This document shows positions 1 to 8,620 of a stretch of 64,000 bases of DNA, one piece after another. Position 1 is the stretch's first letter. Each line of letters starts with the position of its first letter. The notes beneath the pieces are model-generated. The model was given only the letters and a program-made list of their open reading frames with translations. It was not told the DNA's origin and made no database searches. The position numbers were made by a program, and so were the translations under genes. This DNA comes from Caballeronia insecticola (GTDB lineage Bacteria; Pseudomonadota; Gammaproteobacteria; Burkholderiales; Burkholderiaceae), in the NCBI RefSeq assembly GCF_000402035.1, contig NC_021287.1, positions 2,728,001-2,792,000 on the forward strand, read 5' to 3'.

Positions 1-108
1 AGGCAAGTTGGTCGAAAGCCGGCTCGTTTCGCATCGATTCCTGCGCCAGGGCCTTCGCGGCCGCCTCCCCGCTTCTCCAAGCGCCATATCAAGTCCAAGG
101 ATTCGCCC
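1..108. other. left edge, upstream of pyrE
   Basis: No gene was recognised in this edge piece. The AAGGA about a dozen bases before the ATG at 109 is a plausible ribosome binding site for pyrE. The rest may be the pyrE leader or the tail of a gene outside the window. Confidence 0.4.
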
Positions 109-795
109 ATGACAGGCTTCGATCGCCAGACGATCTCCGACACCACCGCCAAAATGCTGCTCGAAGTGCAGGCGGTGCACTTCAATGCGGAAAAACCGTA
201 CATCTTCACGTCCGGCTGGGCGAGCCCGGTGTATATCGACTGCCGCAAGCTGATTTCCTACCCGCGCGTGCGGCGCGGCCTGATGGAAATGGCCGAGGCG
301 ACCATTCTGCGCGACGTCGGCTATGAACAGATCGACGCAGTCGCCGGCGGCGAAACGGCGGGCATTCCGTTCGCCGCATGGATCGCCGACCGCCTGATGG
401 TGCCGATGCAATACGTGCGCAAGAAGCCGAAGGGTTTCGGCCGCAATGCGCAGATCGAAGGTCTGCTGACCGAAGGCCAGCGCGTGCTGCTCGTCGAAGA
501 TCTGACGACCGACAGCCGCAGCAAGATCAACTTCATCAACGCGCTGCGCACGGCCGGCGCCACGGTGAACGACTGCTTCGTGCTGTTCCACTACAACATC
601 TTCAAGGAAAGCGTGTCGGTGCTGAAAGACATCGACGTCAACCTGCACGCACTCGCCACGTGGTGGGACGTGTTGCGTGTTGCCAAGGAACAGGGCTATT
701 TCGAGACGAAGACGCTCGATGAAGTCGAGAAATTCCTGCACGCGCCGGCGGAATGGTCGGCGGCGCACGGTGGCGCGACGGCGGCACCGCAGTAA
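109..795 (+). CDS. pyrE: orotate phosphoribosyltransferase
   Basis: Cytosolic enzyme of de novo pyrimidine synthesis that joins orotate and PRPP to give orotidine 5'-phosphate. The 228-residue protein shows [16 protein letters not shown] near residue 33, typical of PyrE. It also has the phosphoribosyl-binding segment [14 protein letters not shown] near 126-139. This is the longer beta-proteobacterial/rhizobial PyrE form with an alanine-rich tail. The ATG at 109 has AAGGA upstream. It converges on the response regulator at 900-1601, and a shared hairpin separates the two. Confidence 0.95.
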   Translation: MTGFDRQTISDTTAKMLLEVQAVHFNAEKPYIFTSGWASPVYIDCRKLISYPRVRRGLMEMAEATILRDVGYEQIDAVAGGETAGIPFAAWIADRLMVPMQYVRKKPKGFGRNAQIEGLLTEGQRVLLVEDLTTDSRSKINFINALRTAGATVNDCFVLFHYNIFKESVSVLKDIDVNLHALATWWDVLRVAKEQGYFETKTLDEVEKFLHAPAEWSAAHGGATAAPQ

Positions 796-835
796 GCTTT
801 AAACGTTTCGTGCAACGTTTCGCGCGTTTAATGCG

Positions 836-868
836 AAAAAGCCGCTGATTATCATTCAGCGGCTTTTT
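836..868. terminator. bidirectional intrinsic terminator
   Basis: Inverted repeat GCCGCTGA (841-848) / TCAGCGGC (856-863), flanked by five A on the left and a T run on the right. It can therefore end both pyrE and the converging response regulator gene. Confidence 0.85.
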
Positions 869-899
869 TATTAACTACGGAATCAATACCGTTAAAGGA

Positions 900-1601
900 T
901 TACGGATTTGGAACTGGCTGATCGAGCGTTCCATCTCCTGAATACGCAGAAAGATTCATCAAGCCGTTGCTTTGCGCATATTGAAACAATTCGGAATCGC
1001 GCTCAATGCCGAGTTTTCGCATCGCGGTATTCTTTTGCGTGCTGATCGTCTTGATGCTGCGACGTAATTGCGCAGCGATTTCCGTGATCGTCATGCCGGA
1101 AACGAACAGCCGCACGACCTCCAGTTCGCGTTTGGAAAGAATCACGCTGCGCTGCTGCCCGTTCGCGCCGAGCCCCATGCTCTCGAGCGCGCCATGCACC
1201 GACGGCCCGAGATACTCCTGGCCGCGCATAACGTGCTGGATCGCCCAGCCGATATGGTTCATGTCGTCGGCTTTGTTGATGATGGACATCACGCCCACCT
1301 CACGCAAACGCTTGAGCAGGGCGGGATTCTCGAGCATGGTCAGCACGACCAGCTTGACGCGCGGAAACTGCCGCCCGATATAGCCGAGCAGCGGCATGCC
1401 GTCGCCGTACGAGCCGCCCGGCATGGCGAGATCCGTGACAAGGACATCGCAAGGCGTTTTCTGCAGAAGCTGGATGAGTTCCGTCGACTGGCGCGCCTGA
1501 CCCACGACATCGACCTCCGGGAACTTGTTGAGCGCTTGAGTGGCGCCAAACAGAATCACAGGATGGTCGTCCGCGATGATGACTTTTATTCGCTGGCTCA
1601 C
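900..1601 (-). CDS. NarL/LuxR-type response regulator
   Basis: Two-component response regulator of 233 residues. The N-terminal receiver has the acidic pair D11-D12, phospho-acceptor D57, T88 and K110. A LuxR-type helix-turn-helix lies near 155-215 (LSKRELEVVRLFVSGMTITE, then SIKTISTQKNTAMRKLGI). The layout resembles RcsB/BvgA-like regulators. No sensor kinase is adjacent, so the input is unknown. It probably acts as a DNA-binding transcription factor. The start ATG is at 1601. Confidence 0.9.
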   Translation of the reverse strand: MSQRIKVIIADDHPVILFGATQALNKFPEVDVVGQARQSTELIQLLQKTPCDVLVTDLAMPGGSYGDGMPLLGYIGRQFPRVKLVVLTMLENPALLKRLREVGVMSIINKADDMNHIGWAIQHVMRGQEYLGPSVHGALESMGLGANGQQRSVILSKRELEVVRLFVSGMTITEIAAQLRRSIKTISTQKNTAMRKLGIERDSELFQYAQSNGLMNLSAYSGDGTLDQPVPNP

Positions 1602-1888
1602 TTTGTTCTCCCGGAAATCGCTGGATTAGATGCCGTGCGAATCTGCAACAGATTAATCATATTCAATTCAGCATAGTCTGCAGTGGGACGCCGTCAAGTC
1701 GAAGCGCCCTTGCTTAAACCGATGTTAGCGGATTGCGCCATCGGTTTAGTCCCAAGGATCAAGACTTTAAACCTTTGTTGCAATGTTAAACTGCAACCTG
1801 TCGTCAAGCGCATCCCTGAGACAAAAAACATCGTTGCAGTCTGAGAAACGCTGCTATAAGGCGCAACGATACTGACAAGGAGTCAGCC

Positions 1889-2479
1889 ATGCGCCTCGCA
1901 GGCCGAAGCGGGAGTCCGAGTGGCCTTGTCGTACCTGGGTTTTTCATCGCCTGCGCGGCCGTCGCGCTCTTGGCTTCGCGCGGCGCCGCGGCCGACTCCA
2001 CCTTCACAATTTCGAGCACCGACCTGGCACCGGCCAAGCCGATCGGGCGCGATCTGCTCTTCGACCAGTCCGAATGCAAGGGCGGCAACCGTTCGCCGCA
2101 GATTTCCTGGCGCGGCGCGCCCGCCAGCACGCGCGGCTTCGCCGTGACGATCTTCGATCCCGATGCGCCCGGGCGCGGCTGGTGGCACTGGGCCGTCGCG
2201 GGCATTCCCGCCGGCACGGATCGCCTGCCGAACAACGCCAGCGCGTCGGGCGTCCTGCGCAAGCTCGGCGCGGTCGAAGCGCGCAACGACTGGGACACCG
2301 ACGGCTACGGCGGCCCGTGCCCGCCGCCCGGCAAGCCGCACCGTTACGTGGTGACGGTTTATGCCCTCAACAGCGACGACCTCCGCCTGCGCCAGGGTAC
2401 GCCCGCGCTCATGTTCGAGCACGAAATTCGCACGATGGCCATCGCCAGCGCGCAGCTCACCTTCACGTATGGACGTTGA
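1889..2479 (+). CDS. YbhB/YbcL family PEBP-like protein, exported
   Basis: Phosphatidylethanolamine-binding-protein family member of the bacterial YbhB/YbcL (Raf-kinase-inhibitor-like) branch, 196 residues. The family motif DPDAP is at 90-94 with H100, and GYGGPCPPPGKPHRY follows near 137. The N-terminus has a hydrophobic stretch ending in AAA, so a signal peptide and periplasmic location are likely. AAGGAG lies 6 bases before the ATG at 1889. The ligand and role of bacterial members are poorly known. It appears to be a single gene. Confidence 0.88.
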   Translation: MRLAGRSGSPSGLVVPGFFIACAAVALLASRGAAADSTFTISSTDLAPAKPIGRDLLFDQSECKGGNRSPQISWRGAPASTRGFAVTIFDPDAPGRGWWHWAVAGIPAGTDRLPNNASASGVLRKLGAVEARNDWDTDGYGGPCPPPGKPHRYVVTVYALNSDDLRLRQGTPALMFEHEIRTMAIASAQLTFTYGR

Positions 2480-2601
2480 TACGGACGTTACCTCGACGGC
2501 CCGAACCGTGCGTTCGCGCCGGTTGGGCGGAAATTGTCTTTGCTAGACTGGCCGCAGTCGTCCGGCGCACGCCGCGACCCGCCGAGAGACTCAAGGACAT
2601 C

Positions 2602-3216
2602 ATGTCGAATATCGTCATCGTTTATCACAGTGGCTACGGCCATACGAAAAAAGTGGCGGAAGCCGTGCTCGCCGGTGCGACCGATGCCGGCGCCAGCGTA
2701 AAGCTGATCGCCGTCAGCGAACTCGACGACGACGCCTGGGGCGCGCTCGAAGCCGCCGACGCCATCGTTTTCGGCGCGCCGACCTACATGGGCGGCCCGT
2801 CCGCCGACTTCAAGAAATTCGCCGATGCGAGTTCGAAACCGTGGTTCGGGCAGAAATGGAAGGACAAGCTCGCGGGCGGATTCACCAACTCGGCGCACAT
2901 GAACGGCGACAAGTTTCTGACTATTTCCTATTTCGTCACGCTGGCGATGCAGCACGGCATGATCTGGGTCGGCACCGGCATCATGCCGTCGAACACGAAG
3001 GCGGCCACGCGCAACGACCTGAACTTCGTCGGCGGCTTTACGGGCCTGCTCACGCAGTCGCCCGCGGACGCCTCGCCGGACGAAGCCCCGCCGCCCGGCG
3101 ATCTGGAGACGGCAAAGGTCTACGGCGCGCGCATCGCGGAGGTGACGGCGCGCTGGATCGGCACTCCGGCGGGCGGCGATGACGACGGTCATCAGCCCGC
3201 CGCGGAATCGACTTAA
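2602..3216 (+). CDS. flavodoxin / NAD(P)H:quinone oxidoreductase family protein
   Basis: FMN-binding flavodoxin-like protein of 204 residues, related to WrbA. The N-terminal [19 protein letters not shown] is the phosphate-binding loop for [16 protein letters not shown] and a [11 protein letters not shown] segment also match NADPH-dependent FMN/quinone reductases. The start at 2602 (MSNIVIVYH) is chosen because the flavodoxin strand begins there; the open frame upstream is GC-rich readthrough. Its stop overlaps a TAAAAT that may be the argC -10 box. Confidence 0.88.
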   Translation: MSNIVIVYHSGYGHTKKVAEAVLAGATDAGASVKLIAVSELDDDAWGALEAADAIVFGAPTYMGGPSADFKKFADASSKPWFGQKWKDKLAGGFTNSAHMNGDKFLTISYFVTLAMQHGMIWVGTGIMPSNTKAATRNDLNFVGGFTGLLTQSPADASPDEAPPPGDLETAKVYGARIAEVTARWIGTPAGGDDDGHQPAAEST

Positions 3217-3262
3217 AATAGTGTTTTTGCGGCGAGCGTCCGCACGAACCAGCGAGATCGAG

Positions 3263-4216
3263 ATGACCACGAAAGTATTTGTCGACGGACAGGAAGGCAC
3301 CACCGGCCTGAAGATTTTCGAATATCTGTCGCAGCGCCGTGACATCGAAGTGCTGCGCATCGAGGACGCGAAGCGTAAGGATGTCGAGGAACGGCGCCGG
3401 CTGATCAACGCGTCCGACGTCACGTTCCTGTGCCTGCCGGATGTCGCGTCGCGCGAGTCGGTTTCGCTCGTCGATCCCGGCAACACGCGCACCGTGATGA
3501 TCGACGCCAGCACGGCGTTCCGCACGCAGGACGACTGGGCGTACGGCCTGCCCGAACTCTCGCGCGCACAGCGCGAGCGCCTGCGCACGTCGAAGCGCAT
3601 CGCGGTGCCGGGCTGCCACGCATCGGCGTTCGTGCTGTCGGTGCAGCCGCTCGTCGCGGGCGGACTCGTCCCCGCGGATTTCGCCGCGCACGCCTATTCG
3701 ATCACCGGCTACAGCGGCGGCGGCAAAAAGATGATCGCCGAGTACGAAGCCGGCGGCAACGACAAGCTCGCGAGCCCGCGTCCCTACGCGCTTGGTCTCA
3801 CGCACAAGCATCTGCCGGAAATGTCGGTGCGCACCGGCCTCACGCGCGCGCCGATCTTCACGCCGATCGTCGGCGCGTTCCTGAAGGGTCTCGCGGTCAC
3901 GACCTATTTTTCGCCGGATCAGCTCACGCGTCCGGCCAAGCCGAAAGACGTGCGCGACATGCTCGCCGAGTACTACACCAACGAGCCGTTCGTGCGCGTG
4001 CTGCCGTTCGACGCCGCCAGCAATCTCGACGACGGTTTCTTCGACGTGCAGGCCTGCAACGACACGAATCGCGTGGATATTTTCGTGTTCGGCAACGACG
4101 AGCGCTTCGTGACGCTCGCGCGTCTCGACAATCTCGGCAAGGGCGCATCGGGCGCGGCGATCCAGTGTATGAATCTGGCGATCGGCGCGGATGAGGAAGC
4201 GGGTCTCGCGCGCTGA
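3263..4216 (+). CDS. argC: N-acetyl-gamma-glutamyl-phosphate reductase (short type)
   Basis: Third step of arginine biosynthesis: NADPH-dependent reduction of N-acetylglutamyl phosphate to the semialdehyde. The 317-residue protein matches the short (type 2) ArgC class. It has an N-terminal nucleotide-binding fold ([18 protein letters not shown]) and the catalytic cysteine in [10 protein letters not shown]118. The ATG at 3263 is preceded by GAGATCGAG, a modest ribosome site. A TAAAAT at 3214-3219 is a possible -10 box. A strong hairpin follows the gene. Confidence 0.95.
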   Translation: MTTKVFVDGQEGTTGLKIFEYLSQRRDIEVLRIEDAKRKDVEERRRLINASDVTFLCLPDVASRESVSLVDPGNTRTVMIDASTAFRTQDDWAYGLPELSRAQRERLRTSKRIAVPGCHASAFVLSVQPLVAGGLVPADFAAHAYSITGYSGGGKKMIAEYEAGGNDKLASPRPYALGLTHKHLPEMSVRTGLTRAPIFTPIVGAFLKGLAVTTYFSPDQLTRPAKPKDVRDMLAEYYTNEPFVRVLPFDAASNLDDGFFDVQACNDTNRVDIFVFGNDERFVTLARLDNLGKGASGAAIQCMNLAIGADEEAGLAR

Positions 4217-4242
4217 GCGCGACCGAATCCACGCGGCGCAAT

Positions 4243-4282
4243 AAAAAGGGCCGGTCCGCTTCGCTGCGGACCGGCCCTTTTT
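4243..4282 (+). terminator. intrinsic terminator of argC
   Basis: Perfect 17-bp inverted repeat (4243-4259 / 4266-4282) built around GGGCCGGTCCGC with a 6-base loop and a T-rich 3' side. It sits 26 bases after the argC stop. Confidence 0.92.
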
Positions 4283-4332
4283 CTTTGAATTCGGCGACGC
4301 GCTGTGCGCCGCAACATCGAAACGTACAGGCG

Positions 4333-4360
4333 AAAAAAAGCCCGCCAATGCTGGCGGGCT
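4333..4360 (-). terminator. intrinsic terminator of the minus-strand receiver gene
   Basis: On the minus strand, AGCCCGCCA / TGGCGGGCT arms with a 4-base loop are followed by seven T. It lies about 110 bases downstream of the response regulator gene ending at 4470. Confidence 0.88.
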
Positions 4361-4469
4361 GAATCCATATCAGTGGAGACATGGAGGAGACAGGAGTAAA
4401 TATACCAAGAGTATTGGTGCGTCGCAACATCCCGTGTTGCGGCAGACTGACGCACGCTCGTTCGATACG

Positions 4470-4835
4470 TCAGGGCTGCGTCATCGACAAAATGAAGTGC
4501 AGTTGGTCGGCGGAGATCGGCTTCACGAGGTGGACGTCGAAACCGGCGTCGAGCGTCATCTCGCGGTGCTGCGGCTGACCCCAGCCAGTGAGCGCGACGA
4601 GCATCATCGCGTGGCCGTTCGGCAGGCGGCGCAACGCGCGCGCCGCCGCGAGACCGTCGACGAGCGGCATGCCGAGATCGAGAATCACGACTTCCGGTTC
4701 GAACTGCACCGCGACTTCCACGGCCCGCGCGCCATCCGCCGCGAGCGCCACTTCGTGGCCCATGCCGTTCAGCAGATGGGCTAAGCCGGCGAGCGCATCG
4801 TCGTCGTCGTCGGCTATGAGAATGCGCTTGCTCAC
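4470..4835 (-). CDS. single-domain response regulator (CheY-like)
   Basis: Stand-alone receiver of 121 residues with no output domain. It has the acidic cluster IADDDDD near 7-13, phospho-acceptor D53 in VVILDLGMPLVDG, T83 and K105 (HLVKPIS). The start is a GTG at 4835. The longer open frame upstream is the shadow of the preceding gene. The end of the secreted-protein gene is only 7 bases upstream, so the two are probably co-transcribed. No kinase is nearby. Confidence 0.85.
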   Translation of the reverse strand: MSKRILIADDDDDALAGLAHLLNGMGHEVALAADGARAVEVAVQFEPEVVILDLGMPLVDGLAAARALRRLPNGHAMMLVALTGWGQPQHREMTLDAGFDVHLVKPISADQLHFILSMTQP

Positions 4836-4842
4836 GTTGACC

Positions 4843-5295
4843 TCAGCGGGATCCGTAGATTTCGAGTTTGAGCTTGTTCGAGCCCGCCTGCGCCGCCGTG
4901 ATCTCGGTGCGCGCGCCGCGCTCGCCCATGTAGAAGTGCTGCCGGGCGGGCGAATTCTGATCGTGCGTCGCGTCGGGCAGACATGACGCGATATCCGCCG
5001 CGACGCCCTGCAGCGCGTCGGCGCCGGAGCCGCCGTGCGGCGTCCAGGTGCAGCGGTAGCTGGTCTGCGAGGCGGCGCACTGCACGCCGTCGCCCCAGGA
5101 CAGCGCAAGCGGCCGGCCGTCGATCGCGTTCAGCGACGAGAAATTCGGCGCCGCCGCGACAATGCGCTTGAGCGCGCCGCACGGGCTCGGCGTGTCGTCC
5201 GCGTGTGCGGGTGCAGGCGATGCCAGCGCGCCGCAAAAAATTGCGATGAGCGCGGCGCCTGTGGACGTTGCGGCGCGTCGGCCTGTCATCAACAT
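4843..5295 (-). CDS. hypothetical secreted protein
   Basis: 150-residue protein of unknown function. A signal peptide is clear: MLMTGRRAATSTG, a hydrophobic core and a likely cleavage after APAHA. The mature part has four cysteines that could form two disulfides (SPCGALK, GVQCAAS, YRCTWT, ASCLPD). The ATG at 5295 is preceded by GGGAGG, a strong ribosome site, which decides the start. It is likely periplasmic and in an operon with the downstream receiver gene. No family was recognised. Confidence 0.75.
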   Translation of the reverse strand: MLMTGRRAATSTGAALIAIFCGALASPAPAHADDTPSPCGALKRIVAAAPNFSSLNAIDGRPLALSWGDGVQCAASQTSYRCTWTPHGGSGADALQGVAADIASCLPDATHDQNSPARQHFYMGERGARTEITAAQAGSNKLKLEIYGSR

Positions 5296-5470
5296 GGGCG
5301 CCTCCCTTTTTGCTGTTCTTCTGAAGTCTCGCCGCGACCTCGGGACGATGGCTACTATCGCCGCACCGATCGCGAAAGTATGTTCGCAAGGGAGCAAAAC
5401 GTGCGCCCGTTCGTGCAGACGTTTGTTTTACGTCCGGCGCTCAGTGGTGCTCGGTGGAGTTTGGCAACGC

Positions 5471-6100
5471 TCAGTGGCGCACGAGCGCCATCATTGCGCC
5501 GAAGCCGACGAAGACGCCGCCGGTCAGGCGATTGAACGCCTGGGCGACGCTCGCGCTTTTCAGCCTGTCGCCGATGCGCGCGCCGAGGCCTGCATACACC
5601 GCGTACCAGCTCACCTCGATGACCGCGAACGTCGACACGAGCACCGCGAACTGCGGCAGCACGGGCCGGCTCGCGTCGATGAATTGCGGCAGCAGCGCCG
5701 CCGCAAAAAGAATCGCCTTCGGATTGCTGCCCGCGACGAGAAAGCCGTTGCGAAACAGCGTCGCGCGTCCGGCCGACGGCGTGCCCGCGCTTGCGTCGCG
5801 AACATCGGCTGCGCTCGCTTTGGCGCGCCAGCTCTTCACACCCAGCCAGACGAGATAAGCCGCGCCGATAAAGCGCAACGTGTCGAACAGGCGCGGCCAC
5901 GCTTCGAGAAACACGCCGAGGCCCGCCGCCGACACCGAGAGCATGATGACGAGGGCGGAGAGGCAGCCGCCCATGGTGGCGGTCGAGCGCTTCAAGCCGT
6001 GACGCGCGCCGTGCGTCATCACGAGCAGCATGTTGGGACCGGGAATCGCGGAGACGACGAAGACTGTAGCGACGAACAGCCACCAGACATGCAGTTTCAT
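5471..6100 (-). CDS. LysE/RhtB family amino-acid exporter
   Basis: Inner-membrane exporter of 209 residues with about six hydrophobic segments. The N-terminal FVVSAIPGPNMLLVMTHGA is the LysE/RhtB signature. GFLVAGSNPKAILFAAALLPQFI in the middle is also typical. Substrates in this family include lysine, homoserine, threonine and leucine; the sequence does not say which one applies here. The ATG at 6100 (MKLHVWW) is the start because the first membrane helix follows directly. Confidence 0.9.
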   Translation of the reverse strand: MKLHVWWLFVATVFVVSAIPGPNMLLVMTHGARHGLKRSTATMGGCLSALVIMLSVSAAGLGVFLEAWPRLFDTLRFIGAAYLVWLGVKSWRAKASAADVRDASAGTPSAGRATLFRNGFLVAGSNPKAILFAAALLPQFIDASRPVLPQFAVLVSTFAVIEVSWYAVYAGLGARIGDRLKSASVAQAFNRLTGGVFVGFGAMMALVRH

Positions 6101-6203
6101 TGCGGCGCGGCGTGTAGAAAAGGGACTCGCATTATGCCGTCCGCCCGCGCCGCGACGGGCGAAATCCGCGCTTCGCCCCATCGTGCGTATGGAATCCGCA
6201 CAC

Positions 6204-7076
6204 TCACTGTCCGGCGCGGCGCGCCGCCACCTGGCCCAGCACGGCGAAATCCTTCTCGCCGTCGCCGTGGGCGAGCGCATCGACCAGGTTGTCGCGCACG
6301 ACGCTCGCCACCGGCAGCGGCACGTTCACCGCGTCACCGGCCGCAATCGCGAGACGCACGTCCTTCAGGCCCAGGCGCGCCTTGAAAAGCGCCGGCTCGT
6401 AGCGCCGCTCCGCGATCATCTTCCCGTAGCCCTGATACACCGGCCCCGGAAACAGCGAATTCGTGATGACATCGAGCAAGGTCTGCGACTCGATGCCGTG
6501 ACCGCTCACGAGCGCCGCCGCTTCGCCGAAGGACTCGATCGCCGACGCCAGCATGAAATTCGCCGCGAGCTTGAGCACGTTCGCGTGCTGCGGCTCGCTG
6601 CCGACGCGCCAGGTTTTCTGGCCGAGCGCATCGAGCACCGGCTGCACGCGGTCGATGGCCTCGCTCGCGCCCGCCGCGAGAATGTTGAGCTTGCCCGCCG
6701 CCGCGACGTCCGGCCGCCCGAGCACCGGCGCGGCGACGTACGCAATGCCATGCTGCGCGTGCAATTCGGCGAGTTCGATGGCGAGCGCCACCGAAATCGT
6801 CGCCATATTGACGTGCACGAGGTTCTTCGGCGCGTGCTTGAGCAAGGCGCCATCGACGAGCACGGAACGCAGCGCGTGGTCGTCGGCGAGCATGGAAAAG
6901 GCGGCGTCGCCGGCGAAGGCCTGCTCGGGCGTATCCACCACCGACGCGCCCTCTGCCGCGAGCGCGCGCGTCTTGTCGCGCGAACGGTTCCAGACGCGCA
7001 CCGTGTGTCCCGCCTTGAGCGCGTTGCTCGCCATCGCGCCGCCCATTTCGCCCAGTCCGATGAATCCGATATCCAT
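6204..7076 (-). CDS. NAD(P)-dependent oxidoreductase, 3-hydroxyisobutyrate dehydrogenase family
   Basis: Beta-hydroxyacid dehydrogenase of 290 residues. The Rossmann loop GFIGLGEMGGAMASNALKAG is at the very N-terminus, which fixes the start at 7076. Later parts match the substrate segment (AAPVLGRPDVAAAG) and the catalytic lysine helix (KLAANFML). The family includes HIBADH, tartronate semialdehyde reductases and succinic semialdehyde reductases such as GLYR. The context gives no pathway clue. It is distinct from the garR-like gene at 23050-23943. Confidence 0.88.
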   Translation of the reverse strand: MDIGFIGLGEMGGAMASNALKAGHTVRVWNRSRDKTRALAAEGASVVDTPEQAFAGDAAFSMLADDHALRSVLVDGALLKHAPKNLVHVNMATISVALAIELAELHAQHGIAYVAAPVLGRPDVAAAGKLNILAAGASEAIDRVQPVLDALGQKTWRVGSEPQHANVLKLAANFMLASAIESFGEAAALVSGHGIESQTLLDVITNSLFPGPVYQGYGKMIAERRYEPALFKARLGLKDVRLAIAAGDAVNVPLPVASVVRDNLVDALAHGDGEKDFAVLGQVAARRAGQ

Positions 7077-7185
7077 GCCGATGCTCCCAGGTAGTCCGTT
7101 TGCCGAGCGCCAGTTAAGCACATCGCCACGCCGCGTGCACGAGCGCGAGCAAGCGGTCGAAGTCGGCGAATGCGATACTGCCTGC

Positions 7186-7941
7186 ATGCTCGAGGCGCGC
7201 TTTCACTTCCATCGCGAACTGAATGATTTCCTCGCCCGGCCGCTGCGCGGGCACGCGTTCGCATGCGCGTGCGCGAAGACATCGACGACCAAGCACATGA
7301 TCGAGGCGCTCGGCGTGCCGCACACGGAAGTCGCGCTGATCGTGAAGAACGGCCGCCCCGTCGGATTCGACGCGCAGATCGCGCCCGACGATGTCATCGA
7401 CGTTTATCCCGCGCATCACGCGCCCGCGGCCTTGGCGCACGGCGCGCTGTTGCTGCGTCCGCCGCTGCACGCCGCCGGCCTGCGCTTCATCGCGGATGCG
7501 CATCTCGGCGGCCTGGCGCAACTGCTGCGGCTCGCGGGCTTCGACACGCGCTACGACAACAACTTCCCCGACGACGAAATCGAGCAACTCGCGCACGACG
7601 AAACGCGCGTCGTGCTCACGCGCGACCGCGAACTGCTCAAGCGCCGCACCGTGCTGCACGGCGCGTATGTGCGCGCGCTGCAACCCGACGAGCAGTGGCG
7701 CGAAGTGGCCGTGCGCTTCGATCTCGCGTCGCACGTGCGCGCGTTTCGACTGTGCCTGATGTGCAATGCGCCGCTGCGCCGCGCCGCGCCGAACGAGATC
7801 GACGGCCGTGTGCCCGAAGGCGTGCGCGAGCGGCACGCGCGTTTCGTGACCTGCGACGTCTGCCGCCGCGTGTTCTGGGAAGGCTCGCACTGGCGGCGCA
7901 TGCGCGCGCGCATCGACGCGCTGGCGGACGCGAACCGCTGA
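7186..7941 (+). CDS. Mut7-C RNase domain protein with N-terminal ubiquitin-like domain
   Basis: 251-residue protein with two parts. Residues about 1-90 look like the Mut7-C ubiquitin-like (ThiS/MoaD-like) domain, with VALIVKNGRPVGFDAQIAPDDVIDVYP. Residues about 95-245 match the Mut7-C PIN-like RNase domain: acidic residues in FIADAHLGGLA and VLTRDRELLKR, then a zinc ribbon with CLMCNAPL and CDVCRRVFW. Nuclease activity is inferred from the family only. The ATG at 7186 starts the conserved domain. It is divergent from the dehydrogenase at 6204-7076. Confidence 0.85.
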   Translation: MLEARFHFHRELNDFLARPLRGHAFACACAKTSTTKHMIEALGVPHTEVALIVKNGRPVGFDAQIAPDDVIDVYPAHHAPAALAHGALLLRPPLHAAGLRFIADAHLGGLAQLLRLAGFDTRYDNNFPDDEIEQLAHDETRVVLTRDRELLKRRTVLHGAYVRALQPDEQWREVAVRFDLASHVRAFRLCLMCNAPLRRAAPNEIDGRVPEGVRERHARFVTCDVCRRVFWEGSHWRRMRARIDALADANR

Positions 7942-8002
7942 CGCGCCCGCCGCGTTCCGTACAATACGGGCCTTGCCATTAATCGTTGTCCCGGAGCATC
8001 GC

Positions 8003-8272
8003 GTGAACAAATTTCAGCTGGAACAAACCAAGGCGTTCAAACTCGCCAACGAACTCAAGCACGGCAGCCGTGCGCGCACCGGCGTCGCGGACGAGGCGAA
8101 AGTCGACCGCCGCGAGCAGCGCAAGCTCGATCAGGCCAAGGGACTCGTGCCGTTCGCCTGCAAACTCGACGAAAAACTCGTGCAGCAACTGAAGGAACGC
8201 GCCGCCGCGCACGAAGGCGGCATGACCGAAGTGCTCGCCGAACTGCTCGTCGCGGCCGGACTGCAACGCTAA
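8003..8272 (+). CDS. small conserved hypothetical protein
   Basis: 89-residue, charged, helical protein of unknown function (KFQLEQTKAFKLANELKHGS at the start). It begins with GTG at 8003, with GGAG eight bases upstream. A TACAAT at 7960-7965 could be its -10 box. The C-terminal half (KLVQQLKERAAAHEGGMTEVLAELLVAAG) resembles a short ribbon-helix-helix-like or coiled segment, but I cannot name a family. Confidence 0.75.
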   Translation: MNKFQLEQTKAFKLANELKHGSRARTGVADEAKVDRREQRKLDQAKGLVPFACKLDEKLVQQLKERAAAHEGGMTEVLAELLVAAGLQR

Positions 8273-8288
8273 AGCAGCGGCACCGCGC

Positions 8289-8600
8289 TCAAACGCTGCC
8301 TTCCTTTTCGATCACCAGAATGCGCGCCTCGCCGACCGGTTCGGCGAAATGCTCGTCGCCGGCCTGCGCGTGGAAGATGTCGCCGGCGCGCAGCACCAGC
8401 GTGCGCTCGTCCCCGTCGCTGCGCACGTGCATGCGCACTTCTCCCTGCATCACGGCGAACACTTCCTCGCCGTCGTTGACATGCCATTTGTAGGGCTTGT
8501 CGGTCCAGTGCAGACGGCACGACGTGCCGTTCATCACGCAGATATCGAGCGCGCCCCATGCGCGCTCGGCCGTGAACTTGCCGCTTTCGATCACTTTCAT
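8289..8600 (-). CDS. cupin-domain protein
   Basis: 103-residue single cupin. The barrel motifs are partly visible: HWTDKPYKWHVNDGEEVFAVMQGEVRMHV followed by AGDIFHAQAGDEHFAEPVG. Metal ligands would be H40, E46 and H84 or thereabouts. It lies just downstream of the MFS gene with a 20-base gap, so both are likely in one transcript. The cupin may act on or sense the transported compound. No specific enzyme was assigned. Confidence 0.82.
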   Translation of the reverse strand: MKVIESGKFTAERAWGALDICVMNGTSCRLHWTDKPYKWHVNDGEEVFAVMQGEVRMHVRSDGDERTLVLRAGDIFHAQAGDEHFAEPVGEARILVIEKEGSV

Positions 8601-8620
8601 TTCGATATGGCCGATGTTGT

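Noticed and set aside
3179..3262. Longer ArgC N-terminus starting at 3179
   Set aside because: The extra 28 residues overlap the preceding gene and precede the conserved start of the short ArgC class.
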